A stretch of DNA of 32,685 bases. It comes from an uncultured Lachnospiraceae bacterium. GTDB taxonomy: Bacteria; Bacillota; Clostridia; Lachnospirales; Lachnospiraceae. The notes under the pieces are model-generated. The model saw only the letters and a list, made by a program, of their open reading frames with translations. It made no database searches and was not told where the DNA came from. Each line of letters opens with the position of its first letter. Position 1 is the first letter of the stretch. The DNA lies in contig CAMNQH010000035.1 of assembly GCA_946549035.1 (NCBI GenBank), positions 1 through 32,685 of the forward strand, in the 5' to 3' direction. Positions 17,051 to 26,448 of the stretch are shown here, piece by piece. Made by a program: the position numbers and the translations under genes.

Positions 17051-18388
17051 TTATTCTTCCTCTTCCGTGTCGTCTTCCTTCTCTTTCTTAGACTTGGGTT
17101 TTGCCTTTTCTTTGACATTCTCCATAATCAGCTCTACCGCCTTCTGCACCGCCAAGTCCTTCTTTATGGATTCCTTATCCTCGTCGCCCATACGCTGCTT
17201 CAGATCCTCTGCATTCATGCCATACATCTGGGCCATCTTATCCACTTCCGCCTCAATTTCTTCATCGGAAACCTGAATGTCCTCTTCCTTTGCAATCTGC
17301 TCCAATACCAGGCCCGTACGGATACGCTTCAACGCATCTTCCTTCATCTGCTCCTGAAGCTTCTCCATCGTCATACCGGTAAACTGCATATACTGTTCCA
17401 AGGATAAGCCTTGCTGTGCTATCCGCCCGGCAAAATCATTCACCATACCTGCAGTCTGCGTCTCCACCATAGCGTCCGGAATGTCCATTTTTGATTTTCC
17501 TACGATCTTCTCAATGGCTTCTTCTTCTTTCGTCCGTTTTGCCGAATTCTCTTTGCGTTCCTGAATTTTGGCCTTTACGCTGTCTTTATACTCTGCCAGA
17601 GTATCAAACTCGGAAACATCCTGAGCGAATTCATCGTCAAGCTGGGGAAGCTCCTTGCTTTTAATCTCATTAATCCTAACCTGAAATACTGCAGGCTTTC
17701 CAGCCAGCTCCGGCGCATGATATTCTTCCGGGAACGTTACATGGACTTCCAGTTCCTCCCCGGCATTCTTGCCAATGAGCTGTTCTTCAAAGGTGTCGAT
17801 AAAGGAGTGAGAACCGATGACCAATGAATGATTCTCTCCTTTTCCTCCCTCAAAGGCTTCCCCGTTCACAAATCCCTCATAATCAATGACTGCCGTATCG
17901 CCGTCTGCAACAGGTCTGCCTTCTACGGTAATCGTCCGGGCATTGCTCTCCCGCTCCCGATTCACCTCTGCATCTATCTCTTCCTCCGTCACACTGGTAT
18001 CAATCTTTGTTACTTGTACTCCTTTATACTTGCCAAGCGTAACCTCCGGCCTCACCGCTACTTCCGCGGTAAAAATAAAGGGTTTTCCTTTTTCAATCTG
18101 AGTTACGTCCACAGTAGGGCGGGACACGATATCTAATCCGGATTCCTCTGCCGCGCCTGGATATTCTCTGGAAATCAAATCATTTGCAGCGTCCTCAAAG
18201 AAAATCTCCGCTCCATACATTTTTTCAATCATATGGCGGGGCACCTTTCCCTTGCGGAATCCCGGAAGACTGATTTTTCCTTTCTGTTTCATGTATGCAG
18301 ACTGGATTGCTTTTTCCAGTTCTTCTGCCGGCACCTCAATGGTCAGTTTTGCCATGTTCTTCTCTAAATTCTCTACTTGTACGCTCAT
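17051..18388 (-). CDS. tig: Trigger factor (ribosome-associated chaperone and prolyl isomerase)
   Basis: A 445-residue trigger factor with an N-terminal ribosome-binding domain carrying GFRKGKVP (43-50), a central FKBP-type isomerase domain (about 160-245, with DGDTAVIDYEGF) and a C-terminal chaperone domain. It ends in a Lys/Glu-rich tail of about 25 residues that is longer and more charged than in E. coli. The ATG at 18388 follows AAGGAGG at suitable spacing. It heads the tig-clpP-clpX-lon cluster typical of Gram-positive bacteria. Confidence 0.96.
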   Translation of the reverse strand: MSVQVENLEKNMAKLTIEVPAEELEKAIQSAYMKQKGKISLPGFRKGKVPRHMIEKMYGAEIFFEDAANDLISREYPGAAEESGLDIVSRPTVDVTQIEKGKPFIFTAEVAVRPEVTLGKYKGVQVTKIDTSVTEEEIDAEVNRERESNARTITVEGRPVADGDTAVIDYEGFVNGEAFEGGKGENHSLVIGSHSFIDTFEEQLIGKNAGEELEVHVTFPEEYHAPELAGKPAVFQVRINEIKSKELPQLDDEFAQDVSEFDTLAEYKDSVKAKIQERKENSAKRTKEEEAIEKIVGKSKMDIPDAMVETQTAGMVNDFAGRIAQQGLSLEQYMQFTGMTMEKLQEQMKEDALKRIRTGLVLEQIAKEEDIQVSDEEIEAEVDKMAQMYGMNAEDLKQRMGDEDKESIKKDLAVQKAVELIMENVKEKAKPKSKKEKEDDTEEEE

Positions 18389-18468
18389 GATCGCTATTTC
18401 CTCCTTCAGCTATCTATAAATGGGATAGACGTACTCCTCCATTCTTTTACGAATACAATCATTTTGCC

Positions 18469-18477
18469 ATTATAGCA
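18469..18477 (-). promoter_or_regulatory. Extended -10 promoter of tig
   Basis: On the minus strand TGC-TATAAT (TATAAT at 18469-18474, TGC at 18475-18477) forms an extended -10 element. No clear -35 hexamer is seen at the 16-18 nt position, which falls inside the palindrome at 18484-18511. The start would be near 18462, about 74 nt before tig. Confidence 0.65.
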
Positions 18478-18483
18478 TAACTC

Positions 18484-18511
18484 TCAGGAAAAAGCTAGTG
18501 CTTTTTCCTGA
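18484..18511. repeat. Perfect 12-bp palindrome over the tig promoter -35 region
   Basis: TCAGGAAAAAGC (18484-18495) is exactly complementary to GCTTTTTCCTGA (18500-18511) around a 4-nt spacer. It lies 50 nt downstream of the chemoreceptor gene and directly over the -35 zone of tig. On the minus strand it has no trailing U run, so terminator activity is doubtful; an operator or a dual-purpose element is possible. Confidence 0.6.
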
Positions 18512-18561
18512 TTTCCTCTTACTGTTTGCATTTGAAATATTCACAACACAATTCCCACTTT

Positions 18562-20586
18562 TTATAACTGAAACTCCTGCATTAAATCCGTCAACGCCTG
18601 AGACTGGGCCGATAATTCCTCACTGGCCGCCGCGCTCTCCTGGGACATGGCGGAATTGTCAGAAACCACCTCCGACACTTGTTCCAAAGCCATTCTAATC
18701 TGAGCGATTCCTTCATTCTGGCTTTTGGAAGCGTCGTCAATACTTTCAATCATCCCCCGGAGCTTGTCAATATGAAGCAGGGCTTCCTGCATCTGGGCAG
18801 CCGCCAAATTCACAATATCCACTCCGTTTCTCACAGCCTCCATGGAATTCTGTATCAGAGAAGTAGAAGTCTGTACGGCTTTCATACTTTCCCCGGCCAA
18901 GCTTCCCACTTCACTGGCTACTACTGCAAACCCCCGGCCCATCTCACCGGCGCGGGCCGCCTCTATGGATGCATTCAAAGACAGCAGGCTGGTTTGATCT
19001 GCAATCTCTTCAATCGTCGTAATAATATTTTCAATCTCCGAAGAACATCTGCTGATCTCATTCATGGCCTCCACAGCCTTCTCCATCTGCTCATTGCTGA
19101 ATCCCAGCTCTTTATCCATGTCAACCACACGCTCCCGGGCCGAATCTACATATTCCGTATTGGTATTGACCTTTTCGGAAATCTCTGTAACAGACGCCTG
19201 AAGCTCTTGAAGGGCTGCCGCCTGAGAACTTGCTCCCTCAGCCAAAGCCTGCGCCGCAGTTGCAATCTGTTCCGAACCTCCTGATACCTGCTGAGAAGCG
19301 TCTCCGATATTGTGAAGGGTCACTGTCAGCCTTTTGGAGACCTCCTCCAAGCCGCTTTTTACCTTGCTAAATTCTCCCACGTACGCCTGTTTCAATTCAA
19401 ACCGCAAATTACCTCCGGCAATTTCATGCAGTACTTCTGTAATCTCCCCAATGTAAGCAATATAATCCTTCAATCGCAGTACTGTCTTCTGAAGAGCCTC
19501 CGCAACAGCTCCCACTTCGTCCTTTGACTGAGCGTCTACCTCAATATCCAAGTTGCCCACGGCAATATGTGTAGCAGCTGTCTCCAAGCTTTTTAAAGGC
19601 TTCACTATTCCCGTTGCAATCTTATTAATAACAAAAACTAAAATCCCAAGAGCAAGAATGAAGAAACCTCCTACTTCTACAAAAAGCTTATAAATAGCCT
19701 CATTGTATTCTCCGTTGGGCATTCCGCTTATTACAGACCACCCTGTTTCTCCTACCATAACATGACAGCCATGCTGTTTTTTTCCGTTCCAACGGTAAGT
19801 GAATTCCATTTCCTGCCTGTTCTCAACGGCTTCTAAAACTTTCTTTGGCATACCAGCATCCTGGACGCTGGATTGTATCAAATCTTCTTCAGGCGCATAC
19901 ATAATCTGGCCCGCCGTCGTCAATAAAACAAAAAAGCCGGAATTCCCCAGCTTGTGTTCCGACATCATCGTAGCAAGGGTACCTACTTCCACATCTACGC
20001 CAGCAACCCCCAGCAATTCGCTGTTTTCTCCATATATAGGGGTGATAATGCTGGAAGCCAATTTTCCTGTAGAAGTAATCACATAAGGTTCTGTTACTGT
20101 TGTTGTCCCCGCTTTTGTAACTTCCTGATACCAGCTTCTTTCAGTAACATCGTAGTTCCCAAATTCACTGACAAACCCACTGATACTGTCTTCAAAAAAC
20201 TGACTGGAGTCAATATCTGCAACCCATGCGTCCAAAATATTATCATTATCTGTATAATATGTATTGGTCAGCATTGTCAATACGGCGTCAAAATGCTCTG
20301 CCTCCGTAATCCTGTCCCCCGGCTTTACCTCCCACAATAATTTCAACAGATCCTCATTAGCTGCCATCTGCTTAGAAACTTCCATATATCTTGTAAAGTA
20401 CTCGCTGATATTGGCAGCAACCTGTTTTGATTCTGCCGTAATCTCCTCCGTCCGTATCTTGCTAACAGAAAAATTCACGGTTAATAGGATTACCAATGCC
20501 ACTACAGCCAAAATAGCCAGCGTTGGAATAATAATCCCTTTCATCATCTTTTGTTTAATTCCGCCCTTAACCTTCCCTCTCTTCAT
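18562..20586 (-). CDS. Methyl-accepting chemotaxis protein with dCache sensor
   Basis: A 674-residue membrane chemoreceptor. It has TM1 at about 17-38, an extracellular double-Cache domain at about 40-295, TM2 at about 302-324, a HAMP region at about 325-380 and a cytoplasmic signalling domain with the highly conserved hairpin [21 protein letters not shown] at 527-547. The distal Cache module contains Tyr145, Arg150, Trp152, Tyr153 and Asp198, an arrangement like the amino-acid-binding motif of dCache receptors, so an amino acid ligand is plausible. The ATG at 20586 follows GGAAGGAG; the upstream frame overlaps the promoter. No CheR-tethering pentapeptide is seen at the C-terminus. Confidence 0.93.
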   Translation of the reverse strand: MKRGKVKGGIKQKMMKGIIIPTLAILAVVALVILLTVNFSVSKIRTEEITAESKQVAANISEYFTRYMEVSKQMAANEDLLKLLWEVKPGDRITEAEHFDAVLTMLTNTYYTDNDNILDAWVADIDSSQFFEDSISGFVSEFGNYDVTERSWYQEVTKAGTTTVTEPYVITSTGKLASSIITPIYGENSELLGVAGVDVEVGTLATMMSEHKLGNSGFFVLLTTAGQIMYAPEEDLIQSSVQDAGMPKKVLEAVENRQEMEFTYRWNGKKQHGCHVMVGETGWSVISGMPNGEYNEAIYKLFVEVGGFFILALGILVFVINKIATGIVKPLKSLETAATHIAVGNLDIEVDAQSKDEVGAVAEALQKTVLRLKDYIAYIGEITEVLHEIAGGNLRFELKQAYVGEFSKVKSGLEEVSKRLTVTLHNIGDASQQVSGGSEQIATAAQALAEGASSQAAALQELQASVTEISEKVNTNTEYVDSARERVVDMDKELGFSNEQMEKAVEAMNEISRCSSEIENIITTIEEIADQTSLLSLNASIEAARAGEMGRGFAVVASEVGSLAGESMKAVQTSTSLIQNSMEAVRNGVDIVNLAAAQMQEALLHIDKLRGMIESIDDASKSQNEGIAQIRMALEQVSEVVSDNSAMSQESAAASEELSAQSQALTDLMQEFQL

Positions 20587-20622
20587 AATTTCTCCTTCCT
20601 GTGATACGACAATATAGAATAT

Positions 20623-20651
20623 ATTATACGCTTTTCTCCCTTTAAAAACAA
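20623..20651 (-). promoter_or_regulatory. Sigma-A promoter of the chemoreceptor gene
   Basis: On the minus strand TTGTTT (20646-20651) and TATAAT (20623-20628) are 17 nt apart. The predicted start is about 30 nt upstream of the ATG at 20586. A sigma-A rather than sigma-D (motility) promoter suggests expression outside the flagellar regulon. Confidence 0.75.
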
Positions 20652-20696
20652 GTTTTTTCAAAAAAACATGTCACAATCTTACTCAAATTCTTATCA

Positions 20697-20732
20697 AAAC
20701 ACAAGGGATCCTGCTATGCAGGATCCCTTGTG
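20697..20732 (-). terminator. Intrinsic terminator after purD
   Basis: A perfect 15-bp stem (20700-20714 with 20718-20732) with a 3-nt loop lies directly after the purD stop codon. On the minus strand it is followed by TTTTG. It ends the purE-M-N-D operon and isolates the chemoreceptor promoter. Confidence 0.88.
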
Positions 20733-20733
20733 C

Positions 20734-22008
20734 TTACGCCTCGTCAATGGCTCTCCCTATATCGTGTCTCATATACTTATTCCCAAATTCCACCCACTCT
20801 GTGGCCTGATAAGCATTGGCTCTGGCCTCCTTCAAATCGGCTCCTTTGGCGGTCACTCCCAGCACCCGTCCGCCATTGGTAAGAAGCTTTCCATCTTCTG
20901 TCAGCTTTGTCCCGGCATGGAAGCAGTAATATCCGTTTGCCTCTTCAAACCGCTCTAATCCCCTAATCTCAAACCCCTTCTCATAGGAAACAGGATAACC
21001 GTCAGAGGCCAGCACGATGCAAACCGCCGCATTGTCTTCAAACTCCAGTTCAATCTCATCCAGCCTGCCGTCAATACACGCTTCCATCACTTCAATCATA
21101 TCCGTTTTCATCCGTGGCAGCACTACCTGTGCCTCCGGATCTCCAAACCTGGCATTATATTCTAATACCTTAGGGCCTTGCTCCGTCAGCATCAAGCCAA
21201 AGAAGATGATACCCTGAAACGCTCTTCCTTCCTTTGCCATAGCGTCCACCGTAGGCTGATATATATATTTGCGGCAAAACGCATCCACCTGCTCCGTATA
21301 GAACGGACTGGGAGAAAAAGTACCCATACCGCCGGTATTTGGCCCTAAATCCCCGTCCTGGGCCCGTTTGTGATCCTGGGCCGAAGCCATGGTGCGAATG
21401 GTTTTTCCGTCTACAAAAGAAAGAACAGAAACTTCCCGGCCTGTCATATATTCTTCTATTACCATGCAGTTTCCGGCGCTTCCGAACTGCTTGTCTTCCA
21501 TAATCGCCTTTACCCCCGCCTCGGCCTCTTCTAACGTATGGCAGATCAATACGCCTTTTCCCAGCGCCAGCCCGTCTGCTTTTAGTACAATAGGAAACTC
21601 CGCCCGCTTTAGATATGCCAGGGCATCCCCGGCGTCTGTAAAGCTCTCATAGGCTGCCGTGGGAATATGATATTTTTTCATAAGATCCTTGGAAAAAGCT
21701 TTGGAGCCTTCCAGAATGGCCGCATTCTTTCTGGGACCGAATACCCGCAAATGTTCTCGCTCAAACACATCTACAATGCCCCCCACCAGAGGATCATCCA
21801 TCCCTACAATCGTAAGTCCGATCTGCTGCTCTTTGGCGAAAGACGCCAGCTTTTCAAACTCCATAGCGCCGATTGGAACACACTCTGCCATCCCGGCAAT
21901 TCCGCCATTCCCTGGCGCGCAAAAAACCTTCTCCACCTTAGAGCTGGCCGCTGCCGCCTGAACAATGGCGTGCTCCCGGCCGCCGCTTCCGATTACCAAA
22001 ACCTTCAT
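20734..22008 (-). CDS. purD: Phosphoribosylamine--glycine ligase (GAR synthetase)
   Basis: A 424-residue ATP-grasp enzyme joining phosphoribosylamine and glycine, the second step of purine synthesis. The N-terminus [15 protein letters not shown], the HKRAQDGDLGPNTGGMG motif and the EYNARFGDPEAQ motif are diagnostic. Length is normal. Its ATG overlaps the purN stop as ATGA (22005-22008). It is last in purE-M-N-D and is followed at once by a terminator. Confidence 0.97.
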   Translation of the reverse strand: MKVLVIGSGGREHAIVQAAAASSKVEKVFCAPGNGGIAGMAECVPIGAMEFEKLASFAKEQQIGLTIVGMDDPLVGGIVDVFEREHLRVFGPRKNAAILEGSKAFSKDLMKKYHIPTAAYESFTDAGDALAYLKRAEFPIVLKADGLALGKGVLICHTLEEAEAGVKAIMEDKQFGSAGNCMVIEEYMTGREVSVLSFVDGKTIRTMASAQDHKRAQDGDLGPNTGGMGTFSPSPFYTEQVDAFCRKYIYQPTVDAMAKEGRAFQGIIFFGLMLTEQGPKVLEYNARFGDPEAQVVLPRMKTDMIEVMEACIDGRLDEIELEFEDNAAVCIVLASDGYPVSYEKGFEIRGLERFEEANGYYCFHAGTKLTEDGKLLTNGGRVLGVTAKGADLKEARANAYQATEWVEFGNKYMRHDIGRAIDEA

Positions 22009-22655
22009 TCCGTCTCCTCCTTCTCTTCCCCGCCGTCCAGAATCACTTGGTTTTTATCTACGTCAACTCTGCCGTTAGCAATCATATCAATCGCTTTTGG
22101 CAGAATCTTCCATTCTGCCTGCTCCATTACCCTCTGCTGCAGAATCTTTGGCGTATCTTTCTGCTTTACCTCTACAGCCTTCTGCAGAATAATAGGGCCT
22201 GTATCGGTTCCTTCATCCACAAAATGGACCGTAGCCCCGGTTACTTTTACTCCTCTGGCCAACGCCTGTTCGTGAACCTTTAATCCGTAAAACCCCGTAC
22301 CGCAAAAGGCCGGAATCAAAGAAGGATGGACATTGATGATACGGTTGCGGTATTGACGTATCATCTTTTCTGGTATCACTACTAAATACCCTGCCAGCAC
22401 CACCAAATCTACTTGCTGCCTGTCCAATTCTCCTAAAAGGGCATCGTAAAAAGCCTCCCTGTCAGGATAGTCCTTAGGAGAAATACAGACTGCCAAAATT
22501 TTGTGCATTCTGGCCCGTTCCAGGGCATAAGCATTCTTGTTGTTGCTGATCACCACAGCAATGCTTGTATTTGTAATACTGCCATTGTCAATCCCATCCA
22601 TAATGGCCTGCAGGTTTGTCCCTCCGCCGGATACTAACACTGCCAGCTTTAACAT
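22005..22655 (-). CDS. purN: Phosphoribosylglycinamide formyltransferase
   Basis: A 216-residue 10-formyl-THF-dependent transformylase of purine synthesis. It has the N-terminal SGGGTNLQA phosphate-binding loop, the catalytic [13 protein letters not shown] segment (Asn108, His110) and the acidic VDEGTDTGP loop. The start overlaps the end of purM by 7 nt and the stop overlaps purD by 4 nt. Its own Shine-Dalgarno is weak, so translation probably depends on coupling. Confidence 0.96.
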   Translation of the reverse strand: MLKLAVLVSGGGTNLQAIMDGIDNGSITNTSIAVVISNNKNAYALERARMHKILAVCISPKDYPDREAFYDALLGELDRQQVDLVVLAGYLVVIPEKMIRQYRNRIINVHPSLIPAFCGTGFYGLKVHEQALARGVKVTGATVHFVDEGTDTGPIILQKAVEVKQKDTPKILQQRVMEQAEWKILPKAIDMIANGRVDVDKNQVILDGGEEKEETE

Positions 22656-23674
22656 AACGCAACGCCCCGCTCTCCGTTTTCAACGCGCCCGATGAAATAA
22701 GGCGTCTCCCCTGCTGCCTTGATTGCCTCTGCCGCCGTCTCTGCATCCGCCGCATCCACCGCCAGAATCATACCGATTCCCATATTGTATGTGTTATACA
22801 TCATCTCTTCGGCAATAGTTCCTTCTCTTTGCAGCATCGCAAAAATCGGCGGCACCGGATAGCTGCCTTTTTCTACCAAAGCCCGCCGTCCTTCAGGCAG
22901 CATCCGCGGTATATTCTCATAAAAGCCTCCTCCTGTAATATGGCTGCAGGCTTTTATCGTAATTCCTTTTTCTTTGATGGATTTTAACGCTTTTACATAG
23001 ATCTTGGTGGGAGCAAGCAAGGCTTCCCCCAATGTCGTTCCCAATTCCTCATGATAACGATTTAGATTCTCTCTGGTCATTTCAAAGACTTTACGAACCA
23101 AGGAAAAACCATTGGAATGTACTCCCGAAGAGGCCATGCCAATTAATACGTCCCCTGCCTTTACATCCTTCCCGGTGATCAAGTCCTTCTCGTCCACAAT
23201 TCCCACTGCAAACCCGGCCAAATCATATTCATCCTCAGGATAGAACCCCGGCATCTCCGCAGTCTCTCCTCCAATTAACGCCGCCCCGGACTGAATACAT
23301 CCCTCGGCTACCCCCTTTACGATAGATGCAATCTTCTCCGGTTCATTCTTGCCGCAGGCAATATAGTCCAGGAAAAATAACGGTTCGCCTCCTGCACATG
23401 CAATATCATTTACACACATGGCCACACAGTCAATGCCCACCGTATCATGCTTATCCAACAAAAATGCCAATTTCAGCTTCGTACCCACACCGTCCGTCCC
23501 GGAAACCAACGTGGGCTTTTCCATCCCTTTAAAAGCTTCCAGAGAAAACGCCCCGGAAAATCCTCCCAAATTGGACAATACTTCTTTTCGCATCGTCTGC
23601 TGCACATGCTTTTTCATCAATTCTACCGAACGATAGCCTGCCTCAATATCCACACCGGCATTTTTATAATCCAT
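22649..23674 (-). CDS. purM: Phosphoribosylformylglycinamidine cyclo-ligase (AIR synthetase)
   Basis: A 341-residue ATP-dependent cyclase that makes aminoimidazole ribotide. [20 protein letters not shown] at the N-terminus, [14 protein letters not shown] and the [11 protein letters not shown] motif identify it, and the length is typical. The ATG follows GGGAGGTAACT. It lies 36 nt after purE and overlaps purN. Confidence 0.97.
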   Translation of the reverse strand: MDYKNAGVDIEAGYRSVELMKKHVQQTMRKEVLSNLGGFSGAFSLEAFKGMEKPTLVSGTDGVGTKLKLAFLLDKHDTVGIDCVAMCVNDIACAGGEPLFFLDYIACGKNEPEKIASIVKGVAEGCIQSGAALIGGETAEMPGFYPEDEYDLAGFAVGIVDEKDLITGKDVKAGDVLIGMASSGVHSNGFSLVRKVFEMTRENLNRYHEELGTTLGEALLAPTKIYVKALKSIKEKGITIKACSHITGGGFYENIPRMLPEGRRALVEKGSYPVPPIFAMLQREGTIAEEMMYNTYNMGIGMILAVDAADAETAAEAIKAAGETPYFIGRVENGERGVALC

Positions 23675-23710
23675 AGTTACCTCCCTTTTTGACGTAAGTC
23701 TTATCTACGG

Positions 23711-24220
23711 CTATTTCTTTGTATATTCCTGATATCCCACTTTCTGAAGGCGGGCGTCCTTTTCCATCACTTGTTCTTTCATTTTTTCCGAATATTGTTT
23801 CAGACGGCCCAAAAGCTCCTCATCTGAAGTCGCCAGAATCCTGGCCGCCAACAGTCCTGCATTTGCCCCGCCGTTAATCGCCACCGTAGCCACCGGAATA
23901 CCAGAAGGCATCTGTACAATGGAGTATAGGGAATCCCTTCCTCCCAGAGAAGTAGTATGCATGGGAATCCCAATAACAGGCATGGGGAAAATTGCCGCGC
24001 ACATACCTGGAAGATGGGCTGCCATCCCGGCTCCTGCAATGATTACTTTAAATCCCTTCTCCTCTGCCGACTTTGCATACGAAAAAAATACATCCGGTTC
24101 CCTGTGAGCGGAAATAATCGTCATTTCATACGAAATCCCCAGTTCTTCCAGAATATCCGCCGCCTTTGCCATAATCGGCATATCTGAGTCGCTGCCCATT
24201 ACGATTCCTACTTTTGCCAT
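23711..24220 (-). CDS. purE: N5-carboxyaminoimidazole ribonucleotide mutase (class I PurE)
   Basis: A 169-residue PurE with the GSDSDMPIM, SAHREPD and AGMAAHLPGM motifs of the class I mutase. That class normally requires PurK, which is not in the window. The ATG at 24220 has AGGAG seven bases upstream, and the frame upstream is not supported. It is the first of four co-directional purine genes. Neither a purine riboswitch nor a convincing promoter was recognised in the 183 nt upstream. Confidence 0.96.
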   Translation of the reverse strand: MAKVGIVMGSDSDMPIMAKAADILEELGISYEMTIISAHREPDVFFSYAKSAEEKGFKVIIAGAGMAAHLPGMCAAIFPMPVIGIPMHTTSLGGRDSLYSIVQMPSGIPVATVAINGGANAGLLAARILATSDEELLGRLKQYSEKMKEQVMEKDARLQKVGYQEYTKK

Positions 24221-24403
24221 GTCCAATCTCCTTTTCTGATGCGTTTAGATTCATCTGCTGCCGGATCTCAAAATCACTGCCGGCTTTTCATGACTTTATC
24301 ATATAATATTCCGCCGTATTTTTCATCCTTTTTTCTTATTATATTTTGTAATGATATTTATTAGGCTTCTCTGTTCTCTGTACACAAGAGGAGCAAAAAC
24401 CAA

Positions 24404-25276
24404 TCAGAAACTGTCCGTCTCCTTCTCTTCTTCTCCTCCCAGAAGCAGGGACGCCACAATACCCACAGCCAGGGTTCCAATTCCGGTGACGATGGTCATA
24501 AGCTCCAACTTCCCAAACTGATTCATCATAAGAATCGCTACCGGGGATGCTAAGATCAGCCCGATAATCGCCCAATAAGCCAGCAGCGGCCAGTTGGCAA
24601 AAATGATTTCTATTATTTTGGCAATTACAATAATCCCTACTACAACGCCGACTCCAAAAGGAATCAGTACGCCGCAGTCTGATATCAAGCCCTCCACATC
24701 AAAATCTTTTAAATGATCTACGAATTGATTCACCATGCCAAGCACCGGCTCATAATACCCCAGAATCATCAGAATCATAGAGCCGCTGACCCCGGGAACT
24801 ACCATCGTTGCAGATGCGATCACACCCACGCCCATAAGCTTTACCACATTGACAAGGCTAAAGCTTAAATCCGCCGCGCTTCCTTCGCTGCCCTCCAAAG
24901 AGGCGCAGCCCGCCACCAGAGCAAAAAACAATAAAAATGCAATGATGTAGCTGATTCGAATAGAATGGGGTTTCACTTTTTTCCACATGGCCGGGAGCCC
25001 GCCAAGTATCAAGCCGATAAACAGCAGGTTCGTCTGAAAGGGCACAACTTGAAACATATATTCAATCAACCGCGCCACAGCTACAATAGCCAGCACGATT
25101 CCGATTCCAATGGGAACCAAAACCTTCATACTCTGTTTGAATTCGGAAAACAGATGAGTCACTGCATGAATGATCTTATCATAAATTCCCATAGACACGG
25201 CCATGGTGCCGCCGCTGACTCCGGGAATAATATTGGCAATTCCCATCACCGCCCCTTTTAAAATATTTTTTATCAT
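24404..25276 (-). CDS. DUF368 membrane protein (PopT-like undecaprenyl-phosphate translocase family)
   Basis: A 290-residue protein with about 8-9 membrane helices and two half-repeats, each carrying a PGVSG motif (residues 18-22 and 161-165). Members of DUF368 (PopT) have been linked to recycling undecaprenyl phosphate across the membrane for cell-wall polymers. Specificity here is inferred from family only. The ATG at 25276 has GGAGG five bases upstream. It begins 20 nt after hisC, so the two are probably in one transcript with the upstream aminotransferase. Confidence 0.88.
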   Translation of the reverse strand: MIKNILKGAVMGIANIIPGVSGGTMAVSMGIYDKIIHAVTHLFSEFKQSMKVLVPIGIGIVLAIVAVARLIEYMFQVVPFQTNLLFIGLILGGLPAMWKKVKPHSIRISYIIAFLLFFALVAGCASLEGSEGSAADLSFSLVNVVKLMGVGVIASATMVVPGVSGSMILMILGYYEPVLGMVNQFVDHLKDFDVEGLISDCGVLIPFGVGVVVGIIVIAKIIEIIFANWPLLAYWAIIGLILASPVAILMMNQFGKLELMTIVTGIGTLAVGIVASLLLGGEEEKETDSF

Positions 25277-25296
25277 AACATCCTCCAAATTATTTT

Positions 25297-26364
25297 TTAT
25301 TTGAAACAGCTTTGAGTATAGTCTTCCAGAAAGGACAGCAAGATATCCATCTGGGAATCCGTCCCAACCGTAATGCGCAGATAATCCTGAATCCTGGGTT
25401 TCGGGAAATAGCGAACATAGATGTTCTCTCTTTTTAATGCTTCAAACAATTCCTGCGCCGAAATACCCGGGTGAGAAGCAAAAATAAAATTACCTTTGGA
25501 ATCCGGAAATACAAATCCCAGCCTGGTTAATTCTTTTTTGACCCGTTCTCTGGTAGCTATAATCTTATTTGTAACCTCTGAAAAATACGCTTCCTCCTCT
25601 ACCGCCTCAGTCCCCAGCCTTAAAGAAGCCTGGCTCATGGTATAGGAATTAAAGGAGTATTTCACATCATTGAGATACTGAATCAGCCTGGACTGACCCA
25701 TAGCATACCCAATCCGCATCCCCGCCATGCTTCGAGACTTGGAAAATGTCTGAACCACCAGCAAATTATCATAAGAAGGGATTAAGGATACTGCCGACTC
25801 CCCTCCAAAGTCAATATATGCTTCGTCGATAATCACAATGACATCCCGGTTCTTTTCTAATATTCTCCTAAGGGTCTCAAGGCTGGCTGCCACTCCGGTA
25901 GGAGCATTGGGATTTGCCAGGACAATACCGCCGTTTTCCTGTTCATAATCTTCCGGCCGAATGCAGAATGTCTCGTCTAACGGCTGACATTGATAGGGAA
26001 TTCTGTACAAATCCGCCCACACATCGTAAAAAGAATAGGTAATGTCCGGAAACAAAATCGGCTTTGTCCCATGAAAAAAGGTCAAAAAGGCCATGGCCAG
26101 CACGTCATCCGACCCTACTCCCACAAATATCTGGTCCGAAGATAAACCATATCGCCCCGCCAAGGCATTCACCAGCAGAGAAGCCGTGGGATCCGGATAC
26201 AATCGAAACTGCTCCGGGTTCATTTCCTTCAAAGCCCGGGCAACCCCCGGCGCCGGAGGATAAGGATTCTCATTGGTATTCAACTTTATAATTCCTTCCT
26301 GCCTGGGCTGTTCTCCCGGCACATAAGGAATGACTTTACGCACATTTTGTTCCCATCCCGCCAT
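25297..26364 (-). CDS. hisC: Histidinol-phosphate aminotransferase
   Basis: A 355-residue PLP-dependent fold-type I aminotransferase. It has the KLNTNENPYPP motif (27-37), NPNAPTG (151-157), an IIDEAYIDF segment around Asp180, and PLP lysine Lys209 in TFSKS. This is the HisC pattern, with length to match. The ATG at 26364 has GGAGG seven bases upstream. No other his gene is nearby, so it may work for histidine, or for aromatic amino acids as some HisC homologues do. Confidence 0.87.
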   Translation of the reverse strand: MAGWEQNVRKVIPYVPGEQPRQEGIIKLNTNENPYPPAPGVARALKEMNPEQFRLYPDPTASLLVNALAGRYGLSSDQIFVGVGSDDVLAMAFLTFFHGTKPILFPDITYSFYDVWADLYRIPYQCQPLDETFCIRPEDYEQENGGIVLANPNAPTGVAASLETLRRILEKNRDVIVIIDEAYIDFGGESAVSLIPSYDNLLVVQTFSKSRSMAGMRIGYAMGQSRLIQYLNDVKYSFNSYTMSQASLRLGTEAVEEEAYFSEVTNKIIATRERVKKELTRLGFVFPDSKGNFIFASHPGISAQELFEALKRENIYVRYFPKPRIQDYLRITVGTDSQMDILLSFLEDYTQSCFK

Positions 26365-26448
26365 GTGATATCCTCCATATCTTTTCATCTGATTTTTTCT
26401 ATCAAAAAGAACTGTTACAACGGCTCACCCTCTTGAAGCCAGGCAAAA

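Noticed and set aside
18484..18511. Ordinary intrinsic terminator of the chemoreceptor gene
   Set aside because: The stem is strong but no U run follows on the minus strand, and it overlaps the tig promoter; kept as a palindrome of unknown role.
24227..24403. Purine (guanine) riboswitch upstream of purE
   Set aside because: The conserved junction sequences and kissing loops of the purine aptamer are not present; only weak stems are seen.
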